Positions 27,654 to 35,953 of a stretch of 59,493 nucleotides of DNA are shown here, piece by piece. Where the stretch lies: the NCBI GenBank assembly GCA_937871435.1, contig CALMQM010000091.1, positions 1 to 59,493 of the forward strand, read 5' to 3'. How positions within the stretch are numbered: the first letter of the stretch is position 1; each line of letters opens with the position of its first letter. The DNA comes from an uncultured Bacteroidota bacterium (GTDB taxonomy: Bacteria; Bacteroidota; Bacteroidia; AKYH767-A; 2013-40CM-41-45). A program made the position numbers and the translations under genes. Below the pieces are notes generated by a model that saw nothing but the letters and a program-made list of their open reading frames with translations, searched no databases and had not been told where the DNA came from.

Positions 27654-28412
27654 ATGAGAGGACTTATTCTTGCAGCAGGGCGCGGTTCCAGGCTTGGAGC
27701 GCAAACTGCTGACAAACCGAAGTGTATGACACTGCTTGGTGGAAAGACATTGTTACAATGGACTCTCGAATGCATGCATGCTTCAGGCATCCGGCAAATT
27801 GCATTGGTAAGAGGATATCTGGGAAATACTCTTACTGAAAATGGCTTGGTATTTTTTGAAAATGAAAGATGGGCTGAAACAAATATGGTTCATTCACTCA
27901 TTTGCGCATCAGAGTGGATGGAGTCTGAAACAACACTGCTCAGCTATTCTGATATTGTGTATCCTGCACAAACGGTTGACATCATTGCTGCTGCAGAAGG
28001 TGATATCGTTGTCAGCTACAACACAGAATGGCTGGATATATGGAAAGCCCGTTTTGAGGATCCGTTTTCTGATGCTGAAACATTTATACTTGATGGAAAA
28101 GGAATTCTTAAAGAGATCGGTAAAAAGCCTACACATTTGGATCAGGTGCAAGGTCAATATATGGGATTGATCAAAATTTCTTCAACGGGATGGAAACAAA
28201 TTTCTTCCTATCTGAAAAGTTTAGGTCAGGAGAAAACTGATAAACTGGATATGACTTCATTGCTCAACGGATTGATAAACTCAGGAGTAGAGATTCATAC
28301 AGTTCCGGTTTCAGGAAAGTGGTATGAAATTGACAATGAAAATGATCTCAAGGTTTGTCAGCAATTGATTGATGAAGGTAAAAGCTGGATTTCTTCCGGC
28401 ATGAAGGCATGA
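27654..28412 (+). CDS. nucleotidyltransferase, probable CTP:phosphoglutamine cytidylyltransferase (Cj1416-type)
   Basis: The 252-residue protein has the sugar-nucleotidyltransferase fold with LAAGRGSRLG (residues 6-15) and Lys21/Pro22 in the KPK segment; LLSYSDIVYP holds a metal-binding Asp and WYEIDNENDLK lies near the C-terminus. Alone it would be called a phosphocholine or sugar nucleotidyltransferase. Next to the glutamine kinase and hydrolase genes it matches Cj1416, which joins CTP and L-glutamine phosphate to give gamma-glutamyl-CDP-amidate and pyrophosphate. It overlaps the next gene by 4 bases (ATGA). Confidence 0.86.
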   Translation: MRGLILAAGRGSRLGAQTADKPKCMTLLGGKTLLQWTLECMHASGIRQIALVRGYLGNTLTENGLVFFENERWAETNMVHSLICASEWMESETTLLSYSDIVYPAQTVDIIAAAEGDIVVSYNTEWLDIWKARFEDPFSDAETFILDGKGILKEIGKKPTHLDQVQGQYMGLIKISSTGWKQISSYLKSLGQEKTDKLDMTSLLNGLINSGVEIHTVPVSGKWYEIDNENDLKVCQQLIDEGKSWISSGMKA

Positions 28413-29623
28413 ACCAGAACGATTTCAGCGCTTTTAAACAGAGAATGGAAAACAATGAGATTAAAATTGTTTTTCAAATGGTAGTAGGTCGAGGCGGATC
28501 CTTATTGTTACACAGCTTACTCGACAATCATCCTTCTATTCTTGCTTATCCGGGTATTCTAAATTTTCATACAGACATTTGGCCTGCAATTTCATCTGAT
28601 CCAACAAATGCTGAAGCTGTTTTGGCAAAGAAGATGGGAGAATGGATTGCTGAAATGTCTCCTTATAATGTTGGAAAAAATTTAGGAGAAACATTTTCAG
28701 ATGTCATTGAAATTGATTGTCGGAAAATTGCACATGAAACAGGAAAATTGTTAGGTTCAAATTTCAACGACAAAAAAAATCTTTTCATTGCATTACAGTT
28801 TTCTATCGCAGATTATTTTGGGATCAGTTTGAATGACAAGCGCGTTGTTTATTGTCATGAACATTCATCTACGTATGATGTTTCACTTGTGCAAAGTATT
28901 TTGATGGCATGGCCTCAGGCACTTTTTCTTGCCATTCTCAGAGATCCAAGATCAAATTATATCGCTTTGTTGAATTGGGAAAAAAAGAGAACAGAATTGA
29001 ATATTCATACTCAGGAAAGACATCGTTACATTCAGAATATGTACGCGGATATGTGTTATTTCTGGTATACACGACTGTTGGAAGTTGCCAGTTTGCATCC
29101 TGATAATTTTCTTCTCATTCGACTGGAAGATTTGCAAAAAGATAAAACACAAATGTTGCACAAATTGTGTCATGAATTAAAAATAGAATTCAATGATAGC
29201 TTGTTGCAGACTACTTTTCTGGGGAAAACATGGCATGGAGATAATTTTTCTCCCAAAGGAAGCGGTATCAGAAATTCCGCTGACCCCAAAAAATGGAAAA
29301 CGGAGTTATCGTTTTTGAGAAAATCTATTTTTGAAATAGTTCTGAAAAGAGAAATTGAAATTCTTGAATATCCATTCTTATACAGGAAAAATTTTTTTGG
29401 TAAATTATTTACATGGTTATTTTTTCCAATCTGGTTTTACAAAGATTGGGAGCACATTTTTAAAAAGGGCTATTATACTTTTATGGCTTCAGAAGGTTTT
29501 GGAAAAATACGGGCATTTCTATTTCAGGTTAAAACAGCAATTCTTGCAGACAGACGACTTTTTCATTTTATCCGTAAAGGCCCGGAATTCAAAAGTTCAA
29601 AAAAGCTCAAATTTCTGTCATAA
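28409..29623 (+). CDS. sulfotransferase-fold protein, candidate phosphoramidate transferase
   Basis: The 404-residue protein has the PAPS-type 5'-phosphosulfate loop VVGRGGSLLLHSLLDNHP (G27-S31 core) and the 3'-phosphate-binding segment LRDPRSNYIALLNW (R178, S182). These are the two nucleotide-contact signatures of sulfotransferases. It has no signal peptide; the tail from about residue 320 is rich in aromatic residues and may sit at the membrane (LFTWLFFPIWFY). The start overlaps the cytidylyltransferase gene by 4 bases, so it belongs to the phosphoramidate cassette. The proposed donor, 3'-phospho-CDP-amidate, has the same 3'-phosphate and 5'-leaving-group layout as PAPS. I infer that it transfers phosphoramidate to sugar; ordinary sulfation is the alternative. 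Confidence 0.72.
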   Translation: MNQNDFSAFKQRMENNEIKIVFQMVVGRGGSLLLHSLLDNHPSILAYPGILNFHTDIWPAISSDPTNAEAVLAKKMGEWIAEMSPYNVGKNLGETFSDVIEIDCRKIAHETGKLLGSNFNDKKNLFIALQFSIADYFGISLNDKRVVYCHEHSSTYDVSLVQSILMAWPQALFLAILRDPRSNYIALLNWEKKRTELNIHTQERHRYIQNMYADMCYFWYTRLLEVASLHPDNFLLIRLEDLQKDKTQMLHKLCHELKIEFNDSLLQTTFLGKTWHGDNFSPKGSGIRNSADPKKWKTELSFLRKSIFEIVLKREIEILEYPFLYRKNFFGKLFTWLFFPIWFYKDWEHIFKKGYYTFMASEGFGKIRAFLFQVKTAILADRRLFHFIRKGPEFKSSKKLKFLS

Positions 29624-29691
29624 AATATTGTTTTACAGTGTTTTAAAAATCGTTTTCCCATGAACTTTTGAACTTCACATCCGTAATAGAG

Positions 29692-29714
29692 AAACTCTGT
29701 CAATATCAGAGTTT
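29692..29714 (+). other. inverted repeat just before the PKD-protein start
   Basis: AAACTCTG (29692-29699) and CAGAGTTT (29707-29714) form a perfect 8-bp stem with a 7-base loop, ending 5 bases before the ATG at 29720. It could be a weak terminator for the cassette (T4 follows) or cover the ribosome-binding region. The rest of 29624-29691 shows no element I recognise. Confidence 0.55.
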
Positions 29715-29719
29715 TACAG

Positions 29720-32700
29720 ATGATCAAAAAACTTACACTTGCCTTTGCGGCATTCCTTATTACTCTTGGTGTAAAAGGACAATGTCCGGTGCCTGGATTC
29801 ACCATAGGCAGCGCGGGATGTGCAAACCAATCCGTTCCATTCACCAACACGAGTACTGGTGCAACACAATACGAATGGGATTTTTGCGGAGGAGATTTTC
29901 GTGCAACACCCAATCCCATCAATTTTTCTGTTTCATTCCTGAATCCTTTGGGAATTACTCCGGTATTTGATGGAAGCAATTGGTTTGCATTTGTGAATAA
30001 CGACGGAGACGGGTCCATTGTGCGACTTGATTTTGGTAATTCATTGATGAATTCTCCTACCTCAACTAACATGGGGAATATCGGAGGAGAACTTACAAGT
30101 GGCGGAGGTCGTTCCAATATGGAAATCATTCAGGAGAATGGAAACTGGTACGGCCTGCTTACCTGTCAGGGAAATGCGAAATTGTTGATTTACTCTTTTG
30201 GAAATAGTTTATCGAATACTCCCACAGTTTCATCCTCTGTGTTTGTGCAATTAAGCGGAACCGCTTTCTTTCTCAAAGCTGTTCAGGATAATGGCAACTT
30301 GTATTTATTTGTTGCCAATACTGGTGCCACTGTTGAACTTTTCAATTTTGGAAGTTCAGTTACAAATACTCCGACTACATCAACGATATCCGTCCCGGGA
30401 GCATCTTCCCTCCTATGTATTGATATTATAAAAGACTGTGATCAATGGTATGGATTTGCCAGCAGTTATGCGGCATCTGCCATCTTTCGTCTCGACTTTG
30501 GAACATCGTTGACCAATACACCCACAATCAATACAATCAATCCCAATCCAAATTCGGTTTCCTTCCCACAAAACGTAAAAGTTGGTTTTGATGGTTTGAA
30601 TTGGGGAGCATTTGTACAGAATGCCGGAGGTGGAATTTTATACATGGAGCTGGGTACATCCATCACCAATCTCAATCCTCCATCATCAGCACTCACATTA
30701 CCGGGCTTTGGATCATCCGGATTATTTTTATCTCTTGTAAAAGATGCTTCAACTTTTTACTTGCTCACCAGCAATTACGGAGGAAGCAGTTGTGGTATCA
30801 TTGAATTTGCTAATGATTGTGGAGCGAATCCTGCTGTGAGTACCACCACAAACGCGTCTTGTTCCTGGGCCACAGGTGGTGTGAAATATATTTCATTGAA
30901 AGCGACAGATGCATCGGGTAATATAAAATATTACAGTGATTCAATTTCAATCAACTTTGCTCCTCAAAATGCATTCACCACAACATCAAAATGTCTGGGA
31001 GACATCACTCAGTTTACGGATTCTTCCCAACTTCTTCAGGGCAGCATTACTTCTTGGAACTGGGATTTTGGAGATTTACAATCATCCAATCTTCAAAACC
31101 CGGTGAATCAATATGCTTCCGTTGGTTCCTACACGGTTACATTAGTGACAACAGCAAGTTCAGGATGTACGGATACTTTGCAGCAACAAATTTACATTGG
31201 TCCTAAGCCGGTTGTTTCATTTTCATCCGGGACTGCTTGTGCCGGAACAGTTATTCCATTCCTGGATCAGTCAACTATTTCCGGTGGAACTATTACAGCC
31301 TGGACATGGTTTTTCGGGAATGGCGATTCGTCTAATGTTCAGAATCCGGATTATGTTTATCCAACAGGAGGAAATTATTCTGTTACACTCACTGCAACAA
31401 GTGATAGCGGCTGCGCAGATACCTGGAGCAATAATTTGCAGATAAATTATCAACCGGAAGCCGCGTTCATTGAAACCAATACCTGCGTTGGACAATCGGT
31501 TCAATTTACAGACGCATCCAATTCTCAGAGCCCGATCCAGAGTTATGCATGGGATTTCGGAGACGGAAATACAGATGCAAGTTCGAGTCCACAACACACC
31601 TATCCAAATGTTGTCGCGAATTACAATGTACAGTTGATCATCACCTCAGCGAATGGTTGCATTGATACACTGATTAAGGATGTCAGGATCAACACTGTGC
31701 CTGTTGCGAATTTTACTACAACAGTTGCAAATGCCTGTCAGAATAACGCAGTGCAGTTCCAGGATCTATCAAGTGTTTCTGGCGATACTTTGTGTAAATG
31801 GTATTGGGACTTTGGTGATAACTCCTATGATTCTGTTCCAAATCCTGTACACGCTTTTAGTACAGCAGGACCAAATATTGTCAGGTTGGTAGTGTATTCA
31901 CCTTCGAGTTGTCCGAGTGCAATGTTCCAACAAACAATCGATATTGTAGAGAGTCCCCAAGCTTCCTTCTCATATACCGATGTATGCTTAGGTGGCACAA
32001 CTCAATTCAACAATCTGAGTATTGTTCCCACAGGAAGCACGATTGATAGTGTTCTCTGGGATTTTGGAACAGGAGACGTTTCCGGTGATCCAAACGTAAC
32101 ATTTTATACATACAATGCGGCCGGTTCTTATCCTGTTGCACTCACTGTCATTTCAAATTTTGGTTGTGTAGGAAGTGATACTGTGAATGTTCCGGTCCGC
32201 GCACTTCCAGTCTCCCAATTCACTTTTACTAATCCGTGTTCGGGTCAGGCAGTGCAGTTTACGAATCAGAGTAGCGCGGATTCACTGTCTACAATTGCAA
32301 ATTATACCTGGAATTTTGGCGACTTTGGAAGTCCGAACAATATCAGCAACCAACAGGATCCTGCGCACACCTACTCGAATGCAAATACTTACACAGTTTT
32401 CCTGATTACAACAACAAATTTTGGATGTAAGGATACATTGGTGGATACATTGCAAATCTTCCCTTCCACTACTTCACAATTTGCCTATTCTCCAACCTGT
32501 GATGGAGACCTGATGGAATTTTTTAATCCCGGTTCACCATTAGACAGCGCTTATCTCTGGAATTTTGGTGACAACCAAACCAATCAGGTGCCCGAACCTG
32601 CGCATTTTTATGCGTTCCCGGGAACTTACACTGTGACATTGACCGTGTATGCATTTTCAGGATGTGCTACAAGTTCAAGCAAGCAAGTGACAGTGAGTCC

Positions 32701-33790
32701 GATTCCTGTTGCGGATTTTCCGGTACAGCCTATCTGTGTCGGAAGTAATTATCAATTCCAGGATGCCAGCAGTATCAACAATGGAAGCATCGTTCATTGG
32801 GACTGGAGTATTGCAGGTTTGAATTCACTTGATACTATTCAGAACCCCGCTTATACATTTGCTGATACAGGTACGTATGCTGTTACATTGATAATCGCAT
32901 CTGATATTGGTTGCACGAATAGCGTAACAAAAACAGTTCATGTGTACCCTCTTCCAATTGCAAATTTCAGTTTTGATCCACAATTCGGAAATCCGCCATT
33001 GGATGTTCAGTTTACAGATTTCTCCACCGGTGGATCAGGCTATCAATGGAATTTCGGAGACGGAAGTTCACTCAGTAATCTTCATGAACCTTCACATATT
33101 TATCAGGATACAGGAATTTTCACTATTCGTCAATATGTAACTACTGCATATGGCTGTCTTGATTCTATTGATAAAAGTATTTATGTAATCAGACCGGTAC
33201 TTGACATTTCAATTACCGGGGACTCATCCTATGTCGATGGAAATTATTTTTATGTCGTTGCAAGGATCGCAAACCTTGGCACAAGAGAAATTACCAAGGT
33301 GAATATGGAAGCCAGACTGGAAGATGGAACAACAATTAAAGAAAAATACGAGCAGTTGATTCCAAATGGTCCTGCAGGAATTCAAAGCTATTTGTTTAAA
33401 GCAGCGTTTTTGATTTCAGAAAATTCCAACTTTGATTATTATTGTATTAAAGCATCTGATCCGAACGATGAAACAGATAACATTCCATCGAACAATGAAA
33501 AATGCTTCAACCGTACTTCCAATCTGGCATTTGTAAACCCTTACCCGAATCCATTTATCAATGATTTGACAATTCGTCTTATCCTTCCTTTTGAAGAAGT
33601 GGTAATGATTGATTTGTTGGATCACACCGGAAAAGAAATCATGAACCTGTACAACGGTTCAGCAAAGAAAGGATTGCTTGAAGTAACCCGCGATTTATCT
33701 GATTTGTCTGATGGAGTTTATTCCATACGCACACAATTCCGCGATGAAATTCAGACCAGACGGATTGTAAAACTCTCAAGAACCAGATAA
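29720..33790 (+). CDS. large PKD-repeat surface protein with T9SS sorting domain
   Basis: The 1356-residue protein has an N-terminal signal peptide (MIKKLTLAFAAFLITLGVKG). Residues about 60-370 hold five copies of an F-G-x-S-x-x-N-x-P-T motif about 50-56 residues apart, with W-x-x-F-V-x-N strands between them, resembling a beta-propeller. From about 430 to 1150 come nine PKD-type repeats marked by W-x-F-G-D or close variants, coding positions near 31061, 31303, 31549, 31806, 32058, 32310, 32558, 32799 and 33048. A CARDB-like domain follows, and then a type A T9SS C-terminal sorting domain (NPYPNPFINDLTIRL to the end). It is probably exported through T9SS and anchored at the cell surface, for adhesion or binding. 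The ligand is unknown. A strong terminator follows. Confidence 0.9.
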   Translation: MIKKLTLAFAAFLITLGVKGQCPVPGFTIGSAGCANQSVPFTNTSTGATQYEWDFCGGDFRATPNPINFSVSFLNPLGITPVFDGSNWFAFVNNDGDGSIVRLDFGNSLMNSPTSTNMGNIGGELTSGGGRSNMEIIQENGNWYGLLTCQGNAKLLIYSFGNSLSNTPTVSSSVFVQLSGTAFFLKAVQDNGNLYLFVANTGATVELFNFGSSVTNTPTTSTISVPGASSLLCIDIIKDCDQWYGFASSYAASAIFRLDFGTSLTNTPTINTINPNPNSVSFPQNVKVGFDGLNWGAFVQNAGGGILYMELGTSITNLNPPSSALTLPGFGSSGLFLSLVKDASTFYLLTSNYGGSSCGIIEFANDCGANPAVSTTTNASCSWATGGVKYISLKATDASGNIKYYSDSISINFAPQNAFTTTSKCLGDITQFTDSSQLLQGSITSWNWDFGDLQSSNLQNPVNQYASVGSYTVTLVTTASSGCTDTLQQQIYIGPKPVVSFSSGTACAGTVIPFLDQSTISGGTITAWTWFFGNGDSSNVQNPDYVYPTGGNYSVTLTATSDSGCADTWSNNLQINYQPEAAFIETNTCVGQSVQFTDASNSQSPIQSYAWDFGDGNTDASSSPQHTYPNVVANYNVQLIITSANGCIDTLIKDVRINTVPVANFTTTVANACQNNAVQFQDLSSVSGDTLCKWYWDFGDNSYDSVPNPVHAFSTAGPNIVRLVVYSPSSCPSAMFQQTIDIVESPQASFSYTDVCLGGTTQFNNLSIVPTGSTIDSVLWDFGTGDVSGDPNVTFYTYNAAGSYPVALTVISNFGCVGSDTVNVPVRALPVSQFTFTNPCSGQAVQFTNQSSADSLSTIANYTWNFGDFGSPNNISNQQDPAHTYSNANTYTVFLITTTNFGCKDTLVDTLQIFPSTTSQFAYSPTCDGDLMEFFNPGSPLDSAYLWNFGDNQTNQVPEPAHFYAFPGTYTVTLTVYAFSGCATSSSKQVTVSPIPVADFPVQPICVGSNYQFQDASSINNGSIVHWDWSIAGLNSLDTIQNPAYTFADTGTYAVTLIIASDIGCTNSVTKTVHVYPLPIANFSFDPQFGNPPLDVQFTDFSTGGSGYQWNFGDGSSLSNLHEPSHIYQDTGIFTIRQYVTTAYGCLDSIDKSIYVIRPVLDISITGDSSYVDGNYFYVVARIANLGTREITKVNMEARLEDGTTIKEKYEQLIPNGPAGIQSYLFKAAFLISENSNFDYYCIKASDPNDETDNIPSNNEKCFNRTSNLAFVNPYPNPFINDLTIRLILPFEEVVMIDLLDHTGKEIMNLYNGSAKKGLLEVTRDLSDLSDGVYSIRTQFRDEIQTRRIVKLSRTR

Positions 33791-33803
33791 GAATGCATTC
33801 TTT

Positions 33804-33831
33804 AAACCCCGAAAATTCGGGGTTTATTTTT
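33804..33831 (+). terminator. rho-independent terminator after the PKD protein
   Basis: A 10-bp stem (AAACCCCGAA at 33804-33813 with TTCGGGGTTT at 33816-33825) is followed by ATTTTT. It separates the PKD gene from the ABC-exporter operon. Confidence 0.87.
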
Positions 33832-33840
33832 GCCCATTCC

Positions 33841-33871
33841 TTTGCCGTTTCGGGCCATTCTGCTACATTTG
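33841..33871 (+). promoter_or_regulatory. Bacteroidetes-type promoter of the wzm-wzt operon
   Basis: TTTG at 33841-33844 and TACATTTG at 33864-33871 are separated by exactly 19 bases. The predicted start of transcription falls only about ten bases before the ATG at 33888, so the mRNA leader is very short. Confidence 0.8.
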
Positions 33872-33887
33872 GAAATTGTCCTTTTGT

Positions 33888-34709
33888 ATGGAATACGAAA
33901 TCAAACCCGCACATCGCTTAAGCCTGGACATTAAGGAGTTATGGGATTTTAGAGAACTGTTTTTCTTTTTTACCTGGCGGGATATCAAGATAAAATACAA
34001 GCAAACTTTTTTGGGTGCATTGTGGGCTATTTTACAGCCATTAATGATGATGCTTGTGTTTACCTTTTTTTTCAATCATGCCTTAAATGTTCCATCTGAA
34101 AATATGCCCTACCCAATCTTCGTTTTTTCGGGACTTATGCTGTGGAATGTTTTTTCATCTGGGATAACAAATGCCGGAAATAGTATGGTTACGAATGCTA
34201 ACATTATAAAGAAAATTTATTTTCCAAGATTAATTATACCTGTATCAGCTATTTTGTCATCACTAGTAGATTACGCGATGACATTCTTTATTCTCATTGG
34301 TTTATTGCTGTATTATAGAACTCATTTTCATTTTTCCAATTTACTTATTGGACTACCGATTAGTCTGATAATTACCTTATTCACAACATTTGGATTGGGA
34401 AGTTTTCTTGCTGCATTAAATGTAAAATACCGTGATTTCAGGTATGTCATTCCTTTTTTTGTTCAGTTCTTATTATTTCTAACTCCAGTAATCTATCCTG
34501 TCAGTATTCTTCCTGCCGGATGGATTCGCGAAACCTTACAACTATTGAATCCGCTGTCAGGAGCCATTGATACTTTCAGAGCAGCTTTTTCTGACAATGG
34601 CATTGATTTTATTTTGGCAGGAAAGAGCTTCATTGTCTCATTGCTCTTATCCGCATTAGGGGTAACCTATTTTAGAAAAACAGAATACTATTTTGCTGAC
34701 CTAGCCTGA
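33888..34709 (+). CDS. wzm: ABC-2 type polysaccharide export permease
   Basis: The 273-residue protein has six membrane segments and the ABC-2 layout of Wzm/KpsM/TagG permeases. It opens with a cytoplasmic lead (ELFFFFTWRDIKIKYKQTFLG) and has conserved NAGNSMVTNANIIKKIYFPRLIIP, and FLTPVIYPVSILP followed by LLNPLSGAIDTFR. It exports a lipid-linked polysaccharide across the inner membrane with the ATPase encoded by the next gene, which overlaps it by one base. The start is ATG 33888, supported by the promoter 17 bases upstream; a TTG at 33876 is too close to the promoter. Confidence 0.93.
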   Translation: MEYEIKPAHRLSLDIKELWDFRELFFFFTWRDIKIKYKQTFLGALWAILQPLMMMLVFTFFFNHALNVPSENMPYPIFVFSGLMLWNVFSSGITNAGNSMVTNANIIKKIYFPRLIIPVSAILSSLVDYAMTFFILIGLLLYYRTHFHFSNLLIGLPISLIITLFTTFGLGSFLAALNVKYRDFRYVIPFFVQFLLFLTPVIYPVSILPAGWIRETLQLLNPLSGAIDTFRAAFSDNGIDFILAGKSFIVSLLLSALGVTYFRKTEYYFADLA

Positions 34710-35953
34710 TGAAACCAATTCTTGAAATAAAGAATCTTTCAAAAAAATTTCAGATTGCGCACGAGTTGTCGCCTTATCTGACATTTCAGGACCAATTAAT
34801 CAATATGCTTCGTTTTCGGAGCACTAAATCGAGAGAAGAATTCTGGGCTCTGAAGGATATCAATTTCACTATTCAACCCGGGGAATCTGTTGGTATTATT
34901 GGTAAAAACGGGGCAGGAAAATCCACTCTTCTAAAAATATTATCAAGAATTACTCCACCAAGTAGCGGCAAAATTATTTCACGGGGAAGGATCGCAAGTT
35001 TACTGGAAGTTGGAACCGGATTTCACCCAGAATTAACCGGTAGGGAGAACATTTTTCTCAATGGATCCATACTTGGTATGAAAAGGTTTGAGATACGAAA
35101 TAAATTTGACGCCATAGTTGAATTTTCAGGGGTAGAAAAATTTTTGGATACACCTTTAAAACACTATTCCAGTGGCATGCAACTTCGCCTGGCTTTTGCA
35201 GTTGCCGCATTTCTTGAACCAGAAATACTGATCATTGATGAAGTTCTCGCTGTTGGTGATGCAGAATTTCAAAGAAAGTGCATGGGGAAGATGGATGAAG
35301 TATCTAAAAGCGGACGGACAGTGTTATTTGTTAGTCATAACATGAATGCTGTTACAAGCTTGTGTTCAAAATGCATTCATTTGAAAAATGGTCATGTTGT
35401 AGACATTGGCGAAACCGATTCAGTCATCAATCAATATTTAAAAGGGGACGCATATAAAACGAATGAAAAAAGCTGGCTTGCGCCCAACAAACCTGCCGGC
35501 GATTCCACAGTTCGTTTGGAATATGCCCGTTTGGTAAATTCACATTTGGAACTAATCGAATTTGCTTCCATAGATCAGAAGATTGGTATCGAATTTAGAT
35601 TTCAACTTCTCAGCAACAACACAGAAGTTGTTCCCAATATTCATATCTTTACTAATAAAGGTGAATGTGCATTTGTCAGTAGTGCACCTCAACCAACATC
35701 GCCCTTGTCGAACGGATTGTATACTGCAGTAATGTGGATACCCCCACATCTGTTAAATCAGGGAGTTTATTCTTGTGGCTTGGCTGTTTCTACAATGTCA
35801 CCAGTCATTGTTCATTTTTACGAAACTGATGCCATTATTTTTGAAGTCATCGAAGACATTAATAAGCGGAACTCGAAATACAAACAACATATTCCGGGAG
35901 TACTACGCCCAACATTAGATTGGGATTTTCAACCAACAAATTTTCACTCATGA
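34709..35953 (+). CDS. wzt: ABC transporter ATPase with Wzt C-terminal domain
   Basis: The 414-residue protein has a nucleotide-binding domain with Walker A GKNGAGKST (residues 65-73), the GTGFHPELTGRENIFLNG segment typical of polysaccharide exporters, signature SSGMQ (154-158) and Walker B LIIDEVLAVGD (174-184). From about residue 255 to the end lies a beta-sandwich-like Wzt_C domain. In E. coli O9a-type systems this domain recognises the capped end of the O-polysaccharide, so cap chemistry (methyl or phosphate groups) may matter here. It pairs with the upstream permease and overlaps rfbF by 4 bases (ATGA). Confidence 0.94.
   Translation: MKPILEIKNLSKKFQIAHELSPYLTFQDQLINMLRFRSTKSREEFWALKDINFTIQPGESVGIIGKNGAGKSTLLKILSRITPPSSGKIISRGRIASLLEVGTGFHPELTGRENIFLNGSILGMKRFEIRNKFDAIVEFSGVEKFLDTPLKHYSSGMQLRLAFAVAAFLEPEILIIDEVLAVGDAEFQRKCMGKMDEVSKSGRTVLFVSHNMNAVTSLCSKCIHLKNGHVVDIGETDSVINQYLKGDAYKTNEKSWLAPNKPAGDSTVRLEYARLVNSHLELIEFASIDQKIGIEFRFQLLSNNTEVVPNIHIFTNKGECAFVSSAPQPTSPLSNGLYTAVMWIPPHLLNQGVYSCGLAVSTMSPVIVHFYETDAIIFEVIEDINKRNSKYKQHIPGVLRPTLDWDFQPTNFHS

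Noticed and set aside
23362-29623. Ordinary sulfation cassette (APS kinase plus sulfotransferase)
   Set aside because: Sulfate adenylyltransferase is missing, and the glutamine kinase, hydrolase and cytidylyltransferase genes between them point to phosphoramidate. It is kept as the alternative for single genes.
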